32,914 nucleotides of DNA. Origin: an uncultured Prevotella sp. (GTDB taxonomy: Bacteria; Bacteroidota; Bacteroidia; Bacteroidales; Bacteroidaceae). Of the stretch, positions 23,363-31,862 are shown in pieces (positions within the stretch are counted from its first letter, which is position 1; every line of letters begins with the position of its first letter). A program made the translations under genes and the position numbers. Under the pieces are notes generated by a model, which saw nothing but the letters and a program-made list of their open reading frames with translations, was not told the origin of the DNA and ran no database searches. Where the stretch lies: the NCBI GenBank assembly GCA_900553595.1, contig USEC01000021.1:1-32914 (forward strand), written 5' to 3'.

Positions 23363-24319
23363 TTACAGTTTTACCGTAGAAATATCAACAAGATTATTGA
23401 CAATGGCATAGATAGTCAATCCCGCCGGACTGTGAATCTGCAGTTTCCGCGCTATGTTGCGGCGATGGGTTATGACGGTGTTCACCGAGATACAGAGGTG
23501 GTCGGCAATCTCCTTGTTGCTCATGCCCTGCACCAGACTCACGATAACATCCTTCTCGCGCTGTCCGAGAGCCTCCGCACTGTCGGCATTCTTGGAAATC
23601 ATGTTCGAGATTTTCGCCGTCACATCGTTCTGCTTCATGCGTTCCTCAAGGCGGCGTATAGCAGGAATGAAGATGTTGTCCTCCACCTCCGCATGAAGGG
23701 AGAGCCACTCCTCGTTGTTGTAGATGTCGTAGAGCGTCGCCGAAAGCTGGTTGTTGTGCAGTCCGTCGCTGGGCAGATATTTTATGATGATGCTCTTCAG
23801 CTCGCGCAGCTTGGTGCTCTCCTGTCCGTGATGCTTTGAATATGTGTCGATGCTGTAGTCCTCCGTCTGACGTTTTTCGAGCAACGCCTCAACGTAGGGG
23901 AACACCATCTTCTCCTCGTAGCGCATGTGCGATGTGATGGAACGTGCGTACTCGTCGTAGAGTTTCAGAATGAGGCGTGCCAGATTGTCCCTTTCATCAA
24001 GAGCCTCGACGAGTTCCTTACGGATAAAAGGCAGTTGGAAATCAATGAAATAGTCGTGACTTGCCCTAAGATATTGCAACAGTGTAGGTACCGAAAGCCG
24101 CCCGGCATCGTCGATGTCACGATGACCGTTGATGGTGAAATTCACCACAGCGAGAAACGTGTAAGTATCCACATTCTGCTCCTCGCAGACCTGACGCACC
24201 GTCTTGTCGCCGAAGCCGAGACTTATTCCGAAGCATCCCAGACTCTGCAACAGGTTGTAGTTGTCCCTTATCAGGAATATCATCTTGTCGTCGGCCTCAT
24301 ACATTTTCTGATTCTTCAT
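23363..24319 (-). CDS. ScdA/RIC-like, hemerythrin and LuxR-HTH fusion regulator
   Basis: A 318-residue cytoplasmic protein that combines a possible di-iron sensor with a DNA-binding domain. Residues 17-60 resemble the N-terminal domain of ScdA/RIC iron-centre repair proteins (LLQSLGCFGISLGFGDKTVRQVCEE). Residues 85-225 form a hemerythrin four-helix bundle with metal ligand candidates H88, H131 and E135 (HMRYEE), H163 or H164 with E167, and H209 and E213 (HAEVED). Residues 251-307 are a NarL/LuxR helix-turn-helix beginning LGQREKDVIVSLVQG. Domain order suggests binding of oxygen, NO or iron changes DNA binding; this is inference from the families. It is divergent from the porin/imelysin/di-heme operon and shares its HTH type with the regulator at 17808-18416. 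An alternative start is M6. Its gene ends at the double hairpin. Confidence 0.88.
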   Translation of the reverse strand: MKNQKMYEADDKMIFLIRDNYNLLQSLGCFGISLGFGDKTVRQVCEEQNVDTYTFLAVVNFTINGHRDIDDAGRLSVPTLLQYLRASHDYFIDFQLPFIRKELVEALDERDNLARLILKLYDEYARSITSHMRYEEKMVFPYVEALLEKRQTEDYSIDTYSKHHGQESTKLRELKSIIIKYLPSDGLHNNQLSATLYDIYNNEEWLSLHAEVEDNIFIPAIRRLEERMKQNDVTAKISNMISKNADSAEALGQREKDVIVSLVQGMSNKEIADHLCISVNTVITHRRNIARKLQIHSPAGLTIYAIVNNLVDISTVKL

Positions 24320-24352
24320 CGCCTTGTTTATTTAAAACGGTTTCTAAAACGC

Positions 24353-24500
24353 GGTGGCTACTATCATAAGCCACCTTAATATTTACTGTTGCAAAATAAC
24401 AAAAAATATGCGACACTCACAATCATTACAATTAGGTATTTTACGTTACTATGCAGCGACAAGTGGCAGAAATTACCTAAAAATGGTGACAACTCCATTT
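24353..24500. promoter_or_regulatory. Dyads between the hemerythrin regulator and the porin operon
   Basis: Three inverted repeats lie in the divergent intergenic region: GGTGGCT/AGCCACC at 24353-24375, TTAGGTA/TACCTAA with arms at 24432-24438 and 24474-24480, and AAATGG/CCATTT at 24481-24500, which ends 14 bp before the -33 element of the porin operon. They are candidates for regulator-binding sites. Short dyads arise by chance in AT-rich DNA, so support is modest. Confidence 0.4.
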
Positions 24501-24514
24501 ACCGATTTTTGGGT

Positions 24515-24546
24515 ATTGCCGACAAAATGTAATCACAATACCTTTG
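24515..24546 (+). promoter_or_regulatory. Promoter of the porin/imelysin/di-heme operon
   Basis: ATTG (24515-24518), 20 nt, then TACCTTTG (24539-24546), an exact -7 box. Transcription near 24553 gives a leader of about 28 nt. Confidence 0.75.
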
Positions 24547-24580
24547 CAACCGAAAAAATAATTAAAAAAACGATAAAAAC

Positions 24581-25882
24581 ATGAATAAAGCAACTATTGT
24601 TTCCATTGCACTCGGCGCAGTGGCGCTCGGTGTCCCGGTTGAAAGCGACGCGCAGGAAGTGGCTGCCGACAGTGTCATGCAGCACGCAAGAGGCAACCGC
24701 CTGAGCGTGGGCGGATATGGCGAGGTGGCTTACGGCCGCAACTTCTACAGCGACAGCGGCAACCGCTACAGTTCGGCAAGCCTTCACAAGAAGGATCCGA
24801 GCCACGGACGCTTCGACATTCCGCATGCCGTCATCTATCTGGGCTATGACTTCGGAAAGGGATGGACACTCGGAACGGAGATTGAATTCGAGCACGGAGG
24901 AGCCGGTTCGGCAATAGAATACGAGGCAGAGGAATCAATCGAGTTCGAGCAGGAGCAGGAACGCGGCGGAGAAGTGGAACTGGAACAGTTCTGGATTCAG
25001 AAGTCGTTCGGACGCTTCGCCAACATCCGCGCCGGACACATTGTGGTGCCTGTGGGTCTCACCAACGCCTACCACGAGCCGCTTAACTTCTTCACCGTAT
25101 ATCGTCCGGAAGGCGAGCGCACCATACTTCCCTGCACATGGCACCAGACGGGTGTCTCGTTCTGGGGACGTTCAGGCGATTTCCGCTACGAGGCGCAGAT
25201 GGTGGCAGGACTCGACGCATGGCAATTCAGCCGCGACAACTGGATTGGATCTGGTACGACGAAGCCTTTCGAATTCGAGGTTGCCAACAAATATGGATTC
25301 GCAGCACGCGTGGACAACTATACAGTGCCGGGACTTCGCCTCGGAGTGAGCGGCTACTACGGACAGTCAATGCACAACGCCGTGCCTCACGATATGGAGA
25401 AAGGCGACTACAAGAAGATAAAGGGCAACGTTTATCTCGGTGCGTTCGACTTCACATACAATGCCCACAACTGGGTGGCACGAGGCAACATCGACTACGG
25501 TTATGTGAGCGATGCCAAGACCATCAGTGCCATGCGCAAGCCTAACGTGCAATATGTGAAGCCCTACCAGACCAACCAGGCTTTCGGATCTCACGCCATT
25601 GCGACAAGCGTAGAGGTGGGTTACGACATTTTCTCACAGATAGGCAAGATGCGCACAGAGCGTCAGAAACTCTATGTGTTCGGACATTTCGAGTACTACA
25701 ATTCCTGCTTAGGAGGCTCGAAGGAATACACAAGCAAGAAGATTTTCGCAGGTGGCATAAACTATTACCCCGTGCCGCAGATTTGCGTAAAGGCAGAATA
25801 CAACTACCGCAAGTTCAAATCGCAATACAACGACGAGCCGGCACTGAACATCGGAGTGGCTTATCAGGGTATGTTCCTTTGA
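24581..25882 (+). CDS. Outer-membrane porin with an acidic loop
   Basis: A 433-residue outer-membrane beta-barrel of the Bacteroidetes phosphate-porin-like type. Residues 1 to about 24 are a signal peptide. The rest alternates short beta strands rich in aromatic residues and glycine (GGYGEVAYGR, AVIYLGYDFG, FWIQKSFGRFANIRAGHIVVPVG) with loops. The final strand ends NIGVAYQGMFL. Residues 100-136 contain 14 glutamates with several E-x-E and E-x-x-E spacings. I recall a similar acidic stretch in related Bacteroidetes porins, so it may be a family trait; it could attract cations at the channel. It is the first gene of a three-gene operon with an imelysin and a di-heme cytochrome, which hints at iron or heme traffic. 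Its substrate cannot be read from sequence. Confidence 0.82.
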   Translation: MNKATIVSIALGAVALGVPVESDAQEVAADSVMQHARGNRLSVGGYGEVAYGRNFYSDSGNRYSSASLHKKDPSHGRFDIPHAVIYLGYDFGKGWTLGTEIEFEHGGAGSAIEYEAEESIEFEQEQERGGEVELEQFWIQKSFGRFANIRAGHIVVPVGLTNAYHEPLNFFTVYRPEGERTILPCTWHQTGVSFWGRSGDFRYEAQMVAGLDAWQFSRDNWIGSGTTKPFEFEVANKYGFAARVDNYTVPGLRLGVSGYYGQSMHNAVPHDMEKGDYKKIKGNVYLGAFDFTYNAHNWVARGNIDYGYVSDAKTISAMRKPNVQYVKPYQTNQAFGSHAIATSVEVGYDIFSQIGKMRTERQKLYVFGHFEYYNSCLGGSKEYTSKKIFAGGINYYPVPQICVKAEYNYRKFKSQYNDEPALNIGVAYQGMFL

Positions 25883-25951
25883 TGCCCGACGGACAGTAAA
25901 AAGAGAATTTTCAGGTTAAGACATAAATCATAACAAACAATTAATATCAAC

Positions 25952-27256
25952 ATGAAAAAAATCAACAAGTACGCTATGGCACTCCTCGTTGGTGCCGTTT
26001 CATTAGGTTTCACTTCCTGCGACAACAACGACGGTCCGGAAGGCAGCGAGACAGTGACTATCGCAAAATCAGACATGAAGAATGTGACACAGGCCTACAT
26101 AGACAATGTGGTATATCCCACCTACACTGAACTTGCAAAGGACTCCCGCACTCTCTATGCAGCAGCCCAGGCTCTCTACCAGTCGGCATCAAACGGCACT
26201 ATGACCCAGGCACAGATTGACGCAGCATGTGAAGCCTTCAAGGCAGCACGATGCCAGTGGGAGCGCAGCGAGGCATTCCTCTACGGTTCGGCTTCAAACA
26301 ACGACCTCGACCCACACATCGACTCTTGGCCTCTTGACCACAAGGAACTCGTAAACGCACTCAACAACCCTACTCTCATTGCAGGTTTCAAAAGCTCTGA
26401 CCCTGCAAAGTTCGTGTCGAAGAACAACACCGACTTCCAGTCAGTGCTCGGCTTCCACGGTATGGAATTCGTGCTCTTCCGCAACGGCAGCAACCGCACG
26501 GTTGAGGCTCTCAGCAACAACGACACAGAGGAAGGCATGACATCAGTGAGAGGCATCGACGAACTCGCTTTCCTCCAGGCAGTGGCAGGCGATGTGCGCA
26601 ACGTGACAGCAGTGCTCGAATACACATGGCTCGGCGACAAGGCAAGCAACGAGACAAAGAGCCTCATCAACGGTGAGGCAAGCTACGTCACAGCCACACT
26701 ACGTTACAAGGGTATGGCAAACGAGAGCGGAATGTGCTACGGCGACTTCCTGCTTTCACCTACAGCAACGACCGGTTACGGCTCATGGCTCGGCACAATC
26801 AACCAGATTTTCGTGGGCGGATGCTCAAATATCTGTGCAGAAGTGGCCGACCAGAAACTGGGACAGGCTTACCGTACGGCAACAAATACGGGTTCGGAAG
26901 AAGACTCACGCGACTACATCGAATCGCCTTACAGCCACCGTTCGTTCATAGACTACCAGGACAACATCTACTCCATCAAGAACTCTCTCTACGGAACACG
27001 CGACATCACAGCCACAGTTCCTGCCGCAAACTCCATCATGAACCTCTTGCAGAAGGTGGGTTACACTGGTTACAACGACCTGAACAATGCGCTCAACTCA
27101 GCTCTGCAAGCTCTTGAAACTGCCAAGAACAGCGGCAAGTCGTTCGTGGAAGAGCCGGGAGCACAGCGTGTGGGCGACTGCATTGAGGCTGTCTCCAAAC
27201 TCGACGACGAGTTGAACAAGGCCGGCAGCTGGATAAACAAACAGAATGAGAAATAA
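25952..27256 (+). CDS. Imelysin-family lipoprotein
   Basis: A 434-residue imelysin (peptidase M75/EfeO-like) protein. Members are envelope proteins tied to iron uptake; peptidase activity in the family is doubtful. The lipobox ends at C23 (LGFTSC), followed by acidic and asparagine residues as in many surface-exposed Bacteroidetes lipoproteins. The imelysin core shows CQWERSEAFLYG near 101-112, the hallmark DPHIDSWPLD at 120-129 and the G167-x-H169-x-x-E172 motif in LGFHGMEFVLF. The C-terminal half repeats a helical bundle and includes the segment YSHRSFIDYQDNIYSIKNSLYG. It lies 69 bp after the porin gene and 93 bp before the di-heme cytochrome gene, with a hairpin in the second gap. The assignment is strong; the metal or substrate is inferred from family context. 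Confidence 0.92.
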   Translation: MKKINKYAMALLVGAVSLGFTSCDNNDGPEGSETVTIAKSDMKNVTQAYIDNVVYPTYTELAKDSRTLYAAAQALYQSASNGTMTQAQIDAACEAFKAARCQWERSEAFLYGSASNNDLDPHIDSWPLDHKELVNALNNPTLIAGFKSSDPAKFVSKNNTDFQSVLGFHGMEFVLFRNGSNRTVEALSNNDTEEGMTSVRGIDELAFLQAVAGDVRNVTAVLEYTWLGDKASNETKSLINGEASYVTATLRYKGMANESGMCYGDFLLSPTATTGYGSWLGTINQIFVGGCSNICAEVADQKLGQAYRTATNTGSEEDSRDYIESPYSHRSFIDYQDNIYSIKNSLYGTRDITATVPAANSIMNLLQKVGYTGYNDLNNALNSALQALETAKNSGKSFVEEPGAQRVGDCIEAVSKLDDELNKAGSWINKQNEK

Positions 27257-27273
27257 CAAAAGAAACGAATTTC

Positions 27274-27314
27274 GCCAATATCCCTCGCCGCAAATGACGG
27301 AAAGGGGTATTGGC
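27274..27314 (+). terminator. Intercistronic hairpin, possible attenuator
   Basis: Arms 27274-27285 and 27303-27314 (GCCAATATCCCT and AGGGGTATTGGC) pair over 12 bp with one G-U wobble and a 17-nt loop. Only TATTTG follows, so termination is probably partial. I see no TAnnTTTG box in the gap, so the next gene depends on read-through. Confidence 0.55.
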
Positions 27315-27349
27315 TATTTGTCAATAAACACGATTAACAACAAAACATT

Positions 27350-29101
27350 ATGAACAAGCACAACTTTATACTCAGCTCGCTTGCAATGGGTTTAGCCCTG
27401 ACAATGGCTTCATGCAACGACGATGTGCCTAACGACGACGGAACCATCGAGTCGGACGGCAAGTATGTAGGACAGGCAATGGGCAACTTCGACAAGTCGG
27501 AATGGTATCCCGGCGGCGAACTCGGAACTACCGACAACGTGGCTTCAGGATGCTACGAAGACGAAGCTCCTGCCGTAACAGCACAGGGACTACTCGACGA
27601 TTTCAACGCAGGAGAGAAGTTCTTCGAGCGTCAGTTCACCGTCTCCTCTTCCGGATTCGGCGGTCTCGGCCCGGCATCCGTACGCCGTTCCTGCCTCGAC
27701 TGTCACCCCAATTACGGTCATGGCAAGCGTATGGACACCTACACGACAGCCTACGGTAACGGCAACGGTTATCTGCTTGCCGTCTATCATCCCGAAGACG
27801 GTGCCAACAGCAACGACGGTTCATACGTTTCGGAAGTGACCGGTATGCCACAGACACAAGCCACCGAACCGTTCAAGGCACCTATCGACGAGAGCAAAAT
27901 CAAACTTCAGTGGCACAAAGTGACTGCAATGGAAAGCGGTCTGCCTATGCAATTCCCCGACGGCGAGAAGTATGAACTCATCTATCCCGAAGTAAATATT
28001 CCGCGCGAAGCATTCCGTACGACCCCAAATCCTTACGATACGGGCAACGGCGCAGTTGCGGTGCGTCTAGAATCTACCATCGGCATAATCGGTTCGGGCT
28101 TGCTCGACGCCATCACCGAGGACGATCTCAAGGCACAGTATGCCTCAACCGCCAACTATTACAAGAACATTGCGAAGGTGGCTGATGTGAAAGAGTATGT
28201 AAATCCGAAATTCTGGAATGCCGATGCCAACGACTTCGCTACAGGAGCATGGTACACCGCCACCATAGGTACTGGCAAAACCGTAGATGGACAGGAGGGA
28301 AAGAAGATGGTGAAGCGATTCACTTACGCCCTTACGCGTGCCACTCTGCAAGACGGTCCGGGCGCAAACGCCATCTGGAACATCACCAATGTGACACGAC
28401 CCGACCGTCCGAAGCTCTACACTACCAACGCTTGGGCAAAGGCTATGGCCGAGGATAATGAGGTAATAGAAAAGATCAAGAAGGATCCGACCTCTCCTTT
28501 CTGGGCCGACACCGACGATAAAATAAGCGAAAAGGTGGAAGGTTTGCTCCAACCCGGCACAAACCAGTTTGACAACGAATGGCATTCCTTTGAGCCGGAG
28601 ATGAGTGCCGACCACTTCTATGAGTTCATGGTATGGCACAGAGGACTCGCCATTCCGCGTGCACGCAACCTCAACGACGCAAGGGTGCAGCGAGGAAAGA
28701 AGGTGTTCAACGAGATAGGTTGCACCAATTGTCATCGTGCCAAGTGGGTGACCGGCAGCGACAACTACTGGACTCCCAACATGATTGCCGGCAAGAAGTT
28801 GCCACGTTATGCAAATCAAACCATCTATCCGTACTCCGACATGATGCAGCACAAGCTGTATATGATCAACGACATACACGGTTCATGGTGCCGCACCACT
28901 CCACTTTGGGGTCGCGGACTTGCAAGTGTGAATGGCAGCGGCGTGGAAAGACTGCACGACTGCCGTGCACGCAACGAGGTGGAAGCCATCATGTGGCACG
29001 CCTATTCCAAGAATTCCCACGCTTACAACTCTGCGTTGAAGTTCTATAACCTCTCCAAGGCAGACCGCGATGCAGTGGTAATGTTCCTGCGCTCAATCTA
29101 A
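27350..29101 (+). CDS. Di-heme c-type cytochrome lipoprotein (DUF1111/DHOR-like oxidoreductase)
   Basis: A 583-residue envelope protein with two covalent heme sites, CLDCH at 115-119 and CTNCH at 458-462. The first sits in GLGPASVRRSCLDCHPNYGHG, the layout of the DUF1111 family (often annotated di-heme thiol oxidoreductase or peroxidase-like). A lipobox ends at C22 (LTMASC), followed by NDD, consistent with outer-membrane, possibly surface, anchoring. The second heme region continues with WTPNMIAGKKLPRYANQTIYPYSDMMQHKL and PLWGRGLASVN, which typify the family's C-terminal half. It is the last gene of the porin/imelysin operon, followed by a strong terminator. Pairing of imelysin with DUF1111 proteins recurs in bacteria and suggests redox chemistry on iron or a peroxide. 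Cytochrome c maturation genes must lie elsewhere. Confidence 0.9.
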   Translation: MNKHNFILSSLAMGLALTMASCNDDVPNDDGTIESDGKYVGQAMGNFDKSEWYPGGELGTTDNVASGCYEDEAPAVTAQGLLDDFNAGEKFFERQFTVSSSGFGGLGPASVRRSCLDCHPNYGHGKRMDTYTTAYGNGNGYLLAVYHPEDGANSNDGSYVSEVTGMPQTQATEPFKAPIDESKIKLQWHKVTAMESGLPMQFPDGEKYELIYPEVNIPREAFRTTPNPYDTGNGAVAVRLESTIGIIGSGLLDAITEDDLKAQYASTANYYKNIAKVADVKEYVNPKFWNADANDFATGAWYTATIGTGKTVDGQEGKKMVKRFTYALTRATLQDGPGANAIWNITNVTRPDRPKLYTTNAWAKAMAEDNEVIEKIKKDPTSPFWADTDDKISEKVEGLLQPGTNQFDNEWHSFEPEMSADHFYEFMVWHRGLAIPRARNLNDARVQRGKKVFNEIGCTNCHRAKWVTGSDNYWTPNMIAGKKLPRYANQTIYPYSDMMQHKLYMINDIHGSWCRTTPLWGRGLASVNGSGVERLHDCRARNEVEAIMWHAYSKNSHAYNSALKFYNLSKADRDAVVMFLRSI

Positions 29102-29113
29102 AAAACGACAATA

Positions 29114-29176
29114 AAAAGAAACGAGGGAAGAGTATCGAAAGAGAATTACTTTCAATACACTACCCTCGTTTCTTTT
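29114..29176. terminator. Bidirectional terminator between the di-heme gene and prmA
   Basis: Arms 29114-29141 and 29149-29176 pair over 28 positions with three or four mismatches; the outer 14 bp (AAAAGAAACGAGGG) is perfect. It starts 13 bp after the plus-strand stop and 21 bp beyond the prmA stop on the other strand. Confidence 0.9.
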
Positions 29177-29196
29177 GTTTTCTATCCAATCCGGTT

Positions 29197-30069
29197 TCAT
29201 TTCATCCGAAACGAAGCTGAAGCCCACTCTTCATCTGTAACGACATCGTGAAGAACCAGACCGTTTTCCGTCGCCGAACGGGTCAGCATTGTCACATCGC
29301 TCTCATAGAAACCGCTGAGAATGAGCACACCGCCAGGCTTTATATGAGTAGCAAATGCACTCATGTCAGCAATGAGAATGTTGCGGTTGATGTTGGCAAT
29401 CACCACATCGAAACGCTCCTTCACACCACCAAGCACACTTGCATCGCCAAGCAGAACCTCCATATTGTCCACGCCATTAAGCGTTGCGTTATGCCGAGCG
29501 TTGTCCGCACTCCATTCGTCAATGTCGTAGCCCAGCACAAAGCCGGCATCCAACAGCGAGGCGGAAATACCGAGAATGCCGGTGCCGCAACCACAGTCGA
29601 GCACACTCTTTCCATGCAAATCCATAGAGAGCAGACGGCGCAGAATCATGCGTGTGGTCTGGTGCGTACCCGTTCCGAAAGCATTGCGTGCCTCGATGAA
29701 GACCCGCCTTACACCGTCGTTGCCTGCAAAAGCACTCATGTCGGTGTGCTTCGCATCATAAACAATAAAGTCGTCGGACACGCCAATAGGCTCAAAACCT
29801 TCCTCTTCCCAACCGGAATTCCAGTCCTGGTCCTCCACTTCTGCCACATCGTATGTCACCCTGACACCCTCAAGCGGCATTTCCTGCAAGGCATTGTCAA
29901 GCGCATTCTTGTCAAACAACTGGCGCTGCACATATCCGTCGATGCCCGTTTCGGTGTCCTCAAAAGCCTCGAAACCAGCCTCACAAGCCGAAGCAGAGAG
30001 CAGTTCGCGTGCGATCTGAAGCAGTTCTGGCTCACATTCTATATTGAATCTGGCTACATAATATTTCAT
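29197..30069 (-). CDS. prmA: Ribosomal protein L11 methyltransferase
   Basis: Cytoplasmic SAM-dependent enzyme that methylates ribosomal protein L11. The 290-residue protein has the small N-terminal substrate-binding domain, a linker with QDWNSGWEEEGFEPI at 81-95, the PrmA hallmark AFGTGTHQTT at 130-139, SAM motif I LDCGCGTGILG at 157-167, and ANINRN in the catalytic loop (about 223-228). The length is normal. No clear TAnnTTTG box stands before it, and the guaA terminator lies just upstream, so its promoter is unresolved. Confidence 0.95.
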   Translation of the reverse strand: MKYYVARFNIECEPELLQIARELLSASACEAGFEAFEDTETGIDGYVQRQLFDKNALDNALQEMPLEGVRVTYDVAEVEDQDWNSGWEEEGFEPIGVSDDFIVYDAKHTDMSAFAGNDGVRRVFIEARNAFGTGTHQTTRMILRRLLSMDLHGKSVLDCGCGTGILGISASLLDAGFVLGYDIDEWSADNARHNATLNGVDNMEVLLGDASVLGGVKERFDVVIANINRNILIADMSAFATHIKPGGVLILSGFYESDVTMLTRSATENGLVLHDVVTDEEWASASFRMK

Positions 30070-30104
30070 GAGAATAGTCCTTTCAAATAAAATTCAACAA
30101 AAAC

Positions 30105-30147
30105 GGGGGATTACAAGGCAACAGTCTGTCGCGCCTCATAATCCCCC
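30105..30147 (-). terminator. Terminator after guaA
   Basis: Perfect 9-bp stem GGGGGATTA/TAATCCCCC (30105-30113 with 30139-30147) enclosing a small inner AGGC/GCCT pair. Read on the minus strand it is followed by GTTTTTG. It lies 18 bp beyond the guaA stop. Confidence 0.75.
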
Positions 30148-30164
30148 ATTAATCCATTATCAAT

Positions 30165-31775
30165 TTATTCCCACTCGATTGTCGAAGGTGGTTTTGAAGA
30201 TATGTCATAGCATACGCGGTTCACACCACGCACCTTGTTGATGATTTCGTTAGACACCTTTGCCATAAAGTCGTAAGGCAGAGGAGCCCAGTCGGCTGTC
30301 ATGGCGTCGGTAGAAGTCACGGCACGGAGAGCGACGGGGTGCTCGTAAGTACGCTCATCACCCATAACGCCCACAGAACGTACAGTGGAAAGCAGTACAG
30401 TTCCCGCCTGCCAAATCTGGTCGTAGAGCGAAACTTCTATCTCGCCGTTCTGCATATCGGCAGGAACGCCGGCTGCAAGCACACGGCGTGCATCCTCTCC
30501 GCTAAGCTTCACCTTATAGTTACGCAAGCCACGGATATAGATGTCGTCGGCATTCTGAAGTATGCGCACCTTTTCGGGAGTAATGTCTCCGAGGATACGC
30601 ACGGCGAGTCCGGGACCCGGGAAGGGGTGGCGTGTGATGAGATGCTCCGGCATTCCCATGGAACGTCCCACTCGGCGCACTTCGTCCTTGAACAGCCATT
30701 TCAGCGGTTCACACAGTTTCAGATTCATTTCCTTTGGCAGTCCGCCCACATTGTGGTGGCTCTTTATCACCTTACCTGTGATGTTCAGCGACTCAATACG
30801 GTCGGGATAGATTGTGCCCTGTGCAAGCCATTTGGCACCGGTCTGCTTCTTTGCCTCGGCATTGAACACCTCAACGAAGTCACGGCCTATGATCTTTCGC
30901 TTCTGCTCAGGGTCGGTCACTCCTGCAAGGTCGGCAAAGAACTTCTCCGAGGCATCCACGCCTATCACGTTGAGACCAAGGCATTTGTAATCCTCCATCA
31001 CATCGTGGAACTCATTCTTGCGCAGCATTCCGTGGTCAACGAAGATACAAGTGAGGTTGCTGCCGATAGCCTTGTTGAGCAATACGGCTGCCACACTTGA
31101 ATCGACACCGCCAGAAAGTCCGAGAATCACCTTGTCGTCGCCAAGCTGAGCTTTGAGTTCCGCAACGGTAGTCTCCACAAACGAGTCGGCACTCCAGTCT
31201 TGCTTGCTGCCGCAGATGTCCACCACGAAGTTCTTAAGAAGCTGTGTTCCCTGCAAAGAGTGGAACACTTCGGGATGGAACTGCACTGCCCATACCGGCT
31301 CAGTGGTCGATGCGTAAGCTGCAAATTTCACATTGGCTGTGGAAGCGATGCACTTGTAGCCCTCGGGGATGGCGGTGATTGTGTCGCCATGGCTCATCCA
31401 TACCTGCGAGTTTTCCACGAATCCCTTGAACAAAGGATTCTCCGCTTCGAAGTGCTCAAGGTTGGCTCTGCCATACTCACGGGAGTCGGCAGCCTCCACT
31501 TTTCCGCCGTTTGCATAGCTGATGAACTGTGCGCCGTAGCAGATTCCGAGCACCGGTATGCGCCCTACAAACTGACTCAAATCCACCTTGAAAGCCTCCT
31601 CGTCATGCACCGAGTAGGGACTTCCACTAAGGATGACGCCGATAACCGACGGATCGTCTTTCGGGAACTTGTTGTAGGGCATAATCTCGCAGAAGGTGTC
31701 GAGCTCGCGCACGCGGCGTCCGATGAGCTGCGTGGTCTGCGAACCGAAATCAAGAATTATTATCTTCTGTTGCAT
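30165..31775 (-). CDS. guaA: GMP synthase (glutamine-hydrolysing)
   Basis: Last step of GMP synthesis: amination of XMP with glutamine and ATP. The 536-residue protein has the class I glutamine amidotransferase domain (1 to about 190) with catalytic C79 in GICYGAQ and H167/E169 in QFHPEVFHS. The ATP-pyrophosphatase domain carries the PP-loop SGGVDSS at 221-227. The dimerisation domain ends with the typical STIEWE. The length is normal for GuaA. It follows the nucleotidyltransferase gene by 87 bp with no promoter box visible between them, so the two are probably co-transcribed from the promoter at 32646-32677. Confidence 0.97.
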   Translation of the reverse strand: MQQKIIILDFGSQTTQLIGRRVRELDTFCEIMPYNKFPKDDPSVIGVILSGSPYSVHDEEAFKVDLSQFVGRIPVLGICYGAQFISYANGGKVEAADSREYGRANLEHFEAENPLFKGFVENSQVWMSHGDTITAIPEGYKCIASTANVKFAAYASTTEPVWAVQFHPEVFHSLQGTQLLKNFVVDICGSKQDWSADSFVETTVAELKAQLGDDKVILGLSGGVDSSVAAVLLNKAIGSNLTCIFVDHGMLRKNEFHDVMEDYKCLGLNVIGVDASEKFFADLAGVTDPEQKRKIIGRDFVEVFNAEAKKQTGAKWLAQGTIYPDRIESLNITGKVIKSHHNVGGLPKEMNLKLCEPLKWLFKDEVRRVGRSMGMPEHLITRHPFPGPGLAVRILGDITPEKVRILQNADDIYIRGLRNYKVKLSGEDARRVLAAGVPADMQNGEIEVSLYDQIWQAGTVLLSTVRSVGVMGDERTYEHPVALRAVTSTDAMTADWAPLPYDFMAKVSNEIINKVRGVNRVCYDISSKPPSTIEWE

Positions 31776-31862
31776 TATATAAAATGTTTAATTATAAATA
31801 TTCGATGTCTGATTGTAAAATGTATTTCCATCTCCGTCATTTCCAAGCCAAGAGTTCTCGGC

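Noticed and set aside
25883..25951. Separate promoter for the imelysin gene
   Set aside because: The 69-bp gap after the porin gene has no TAnnTTTG box at a sensible distance; co-transcription is simpler.
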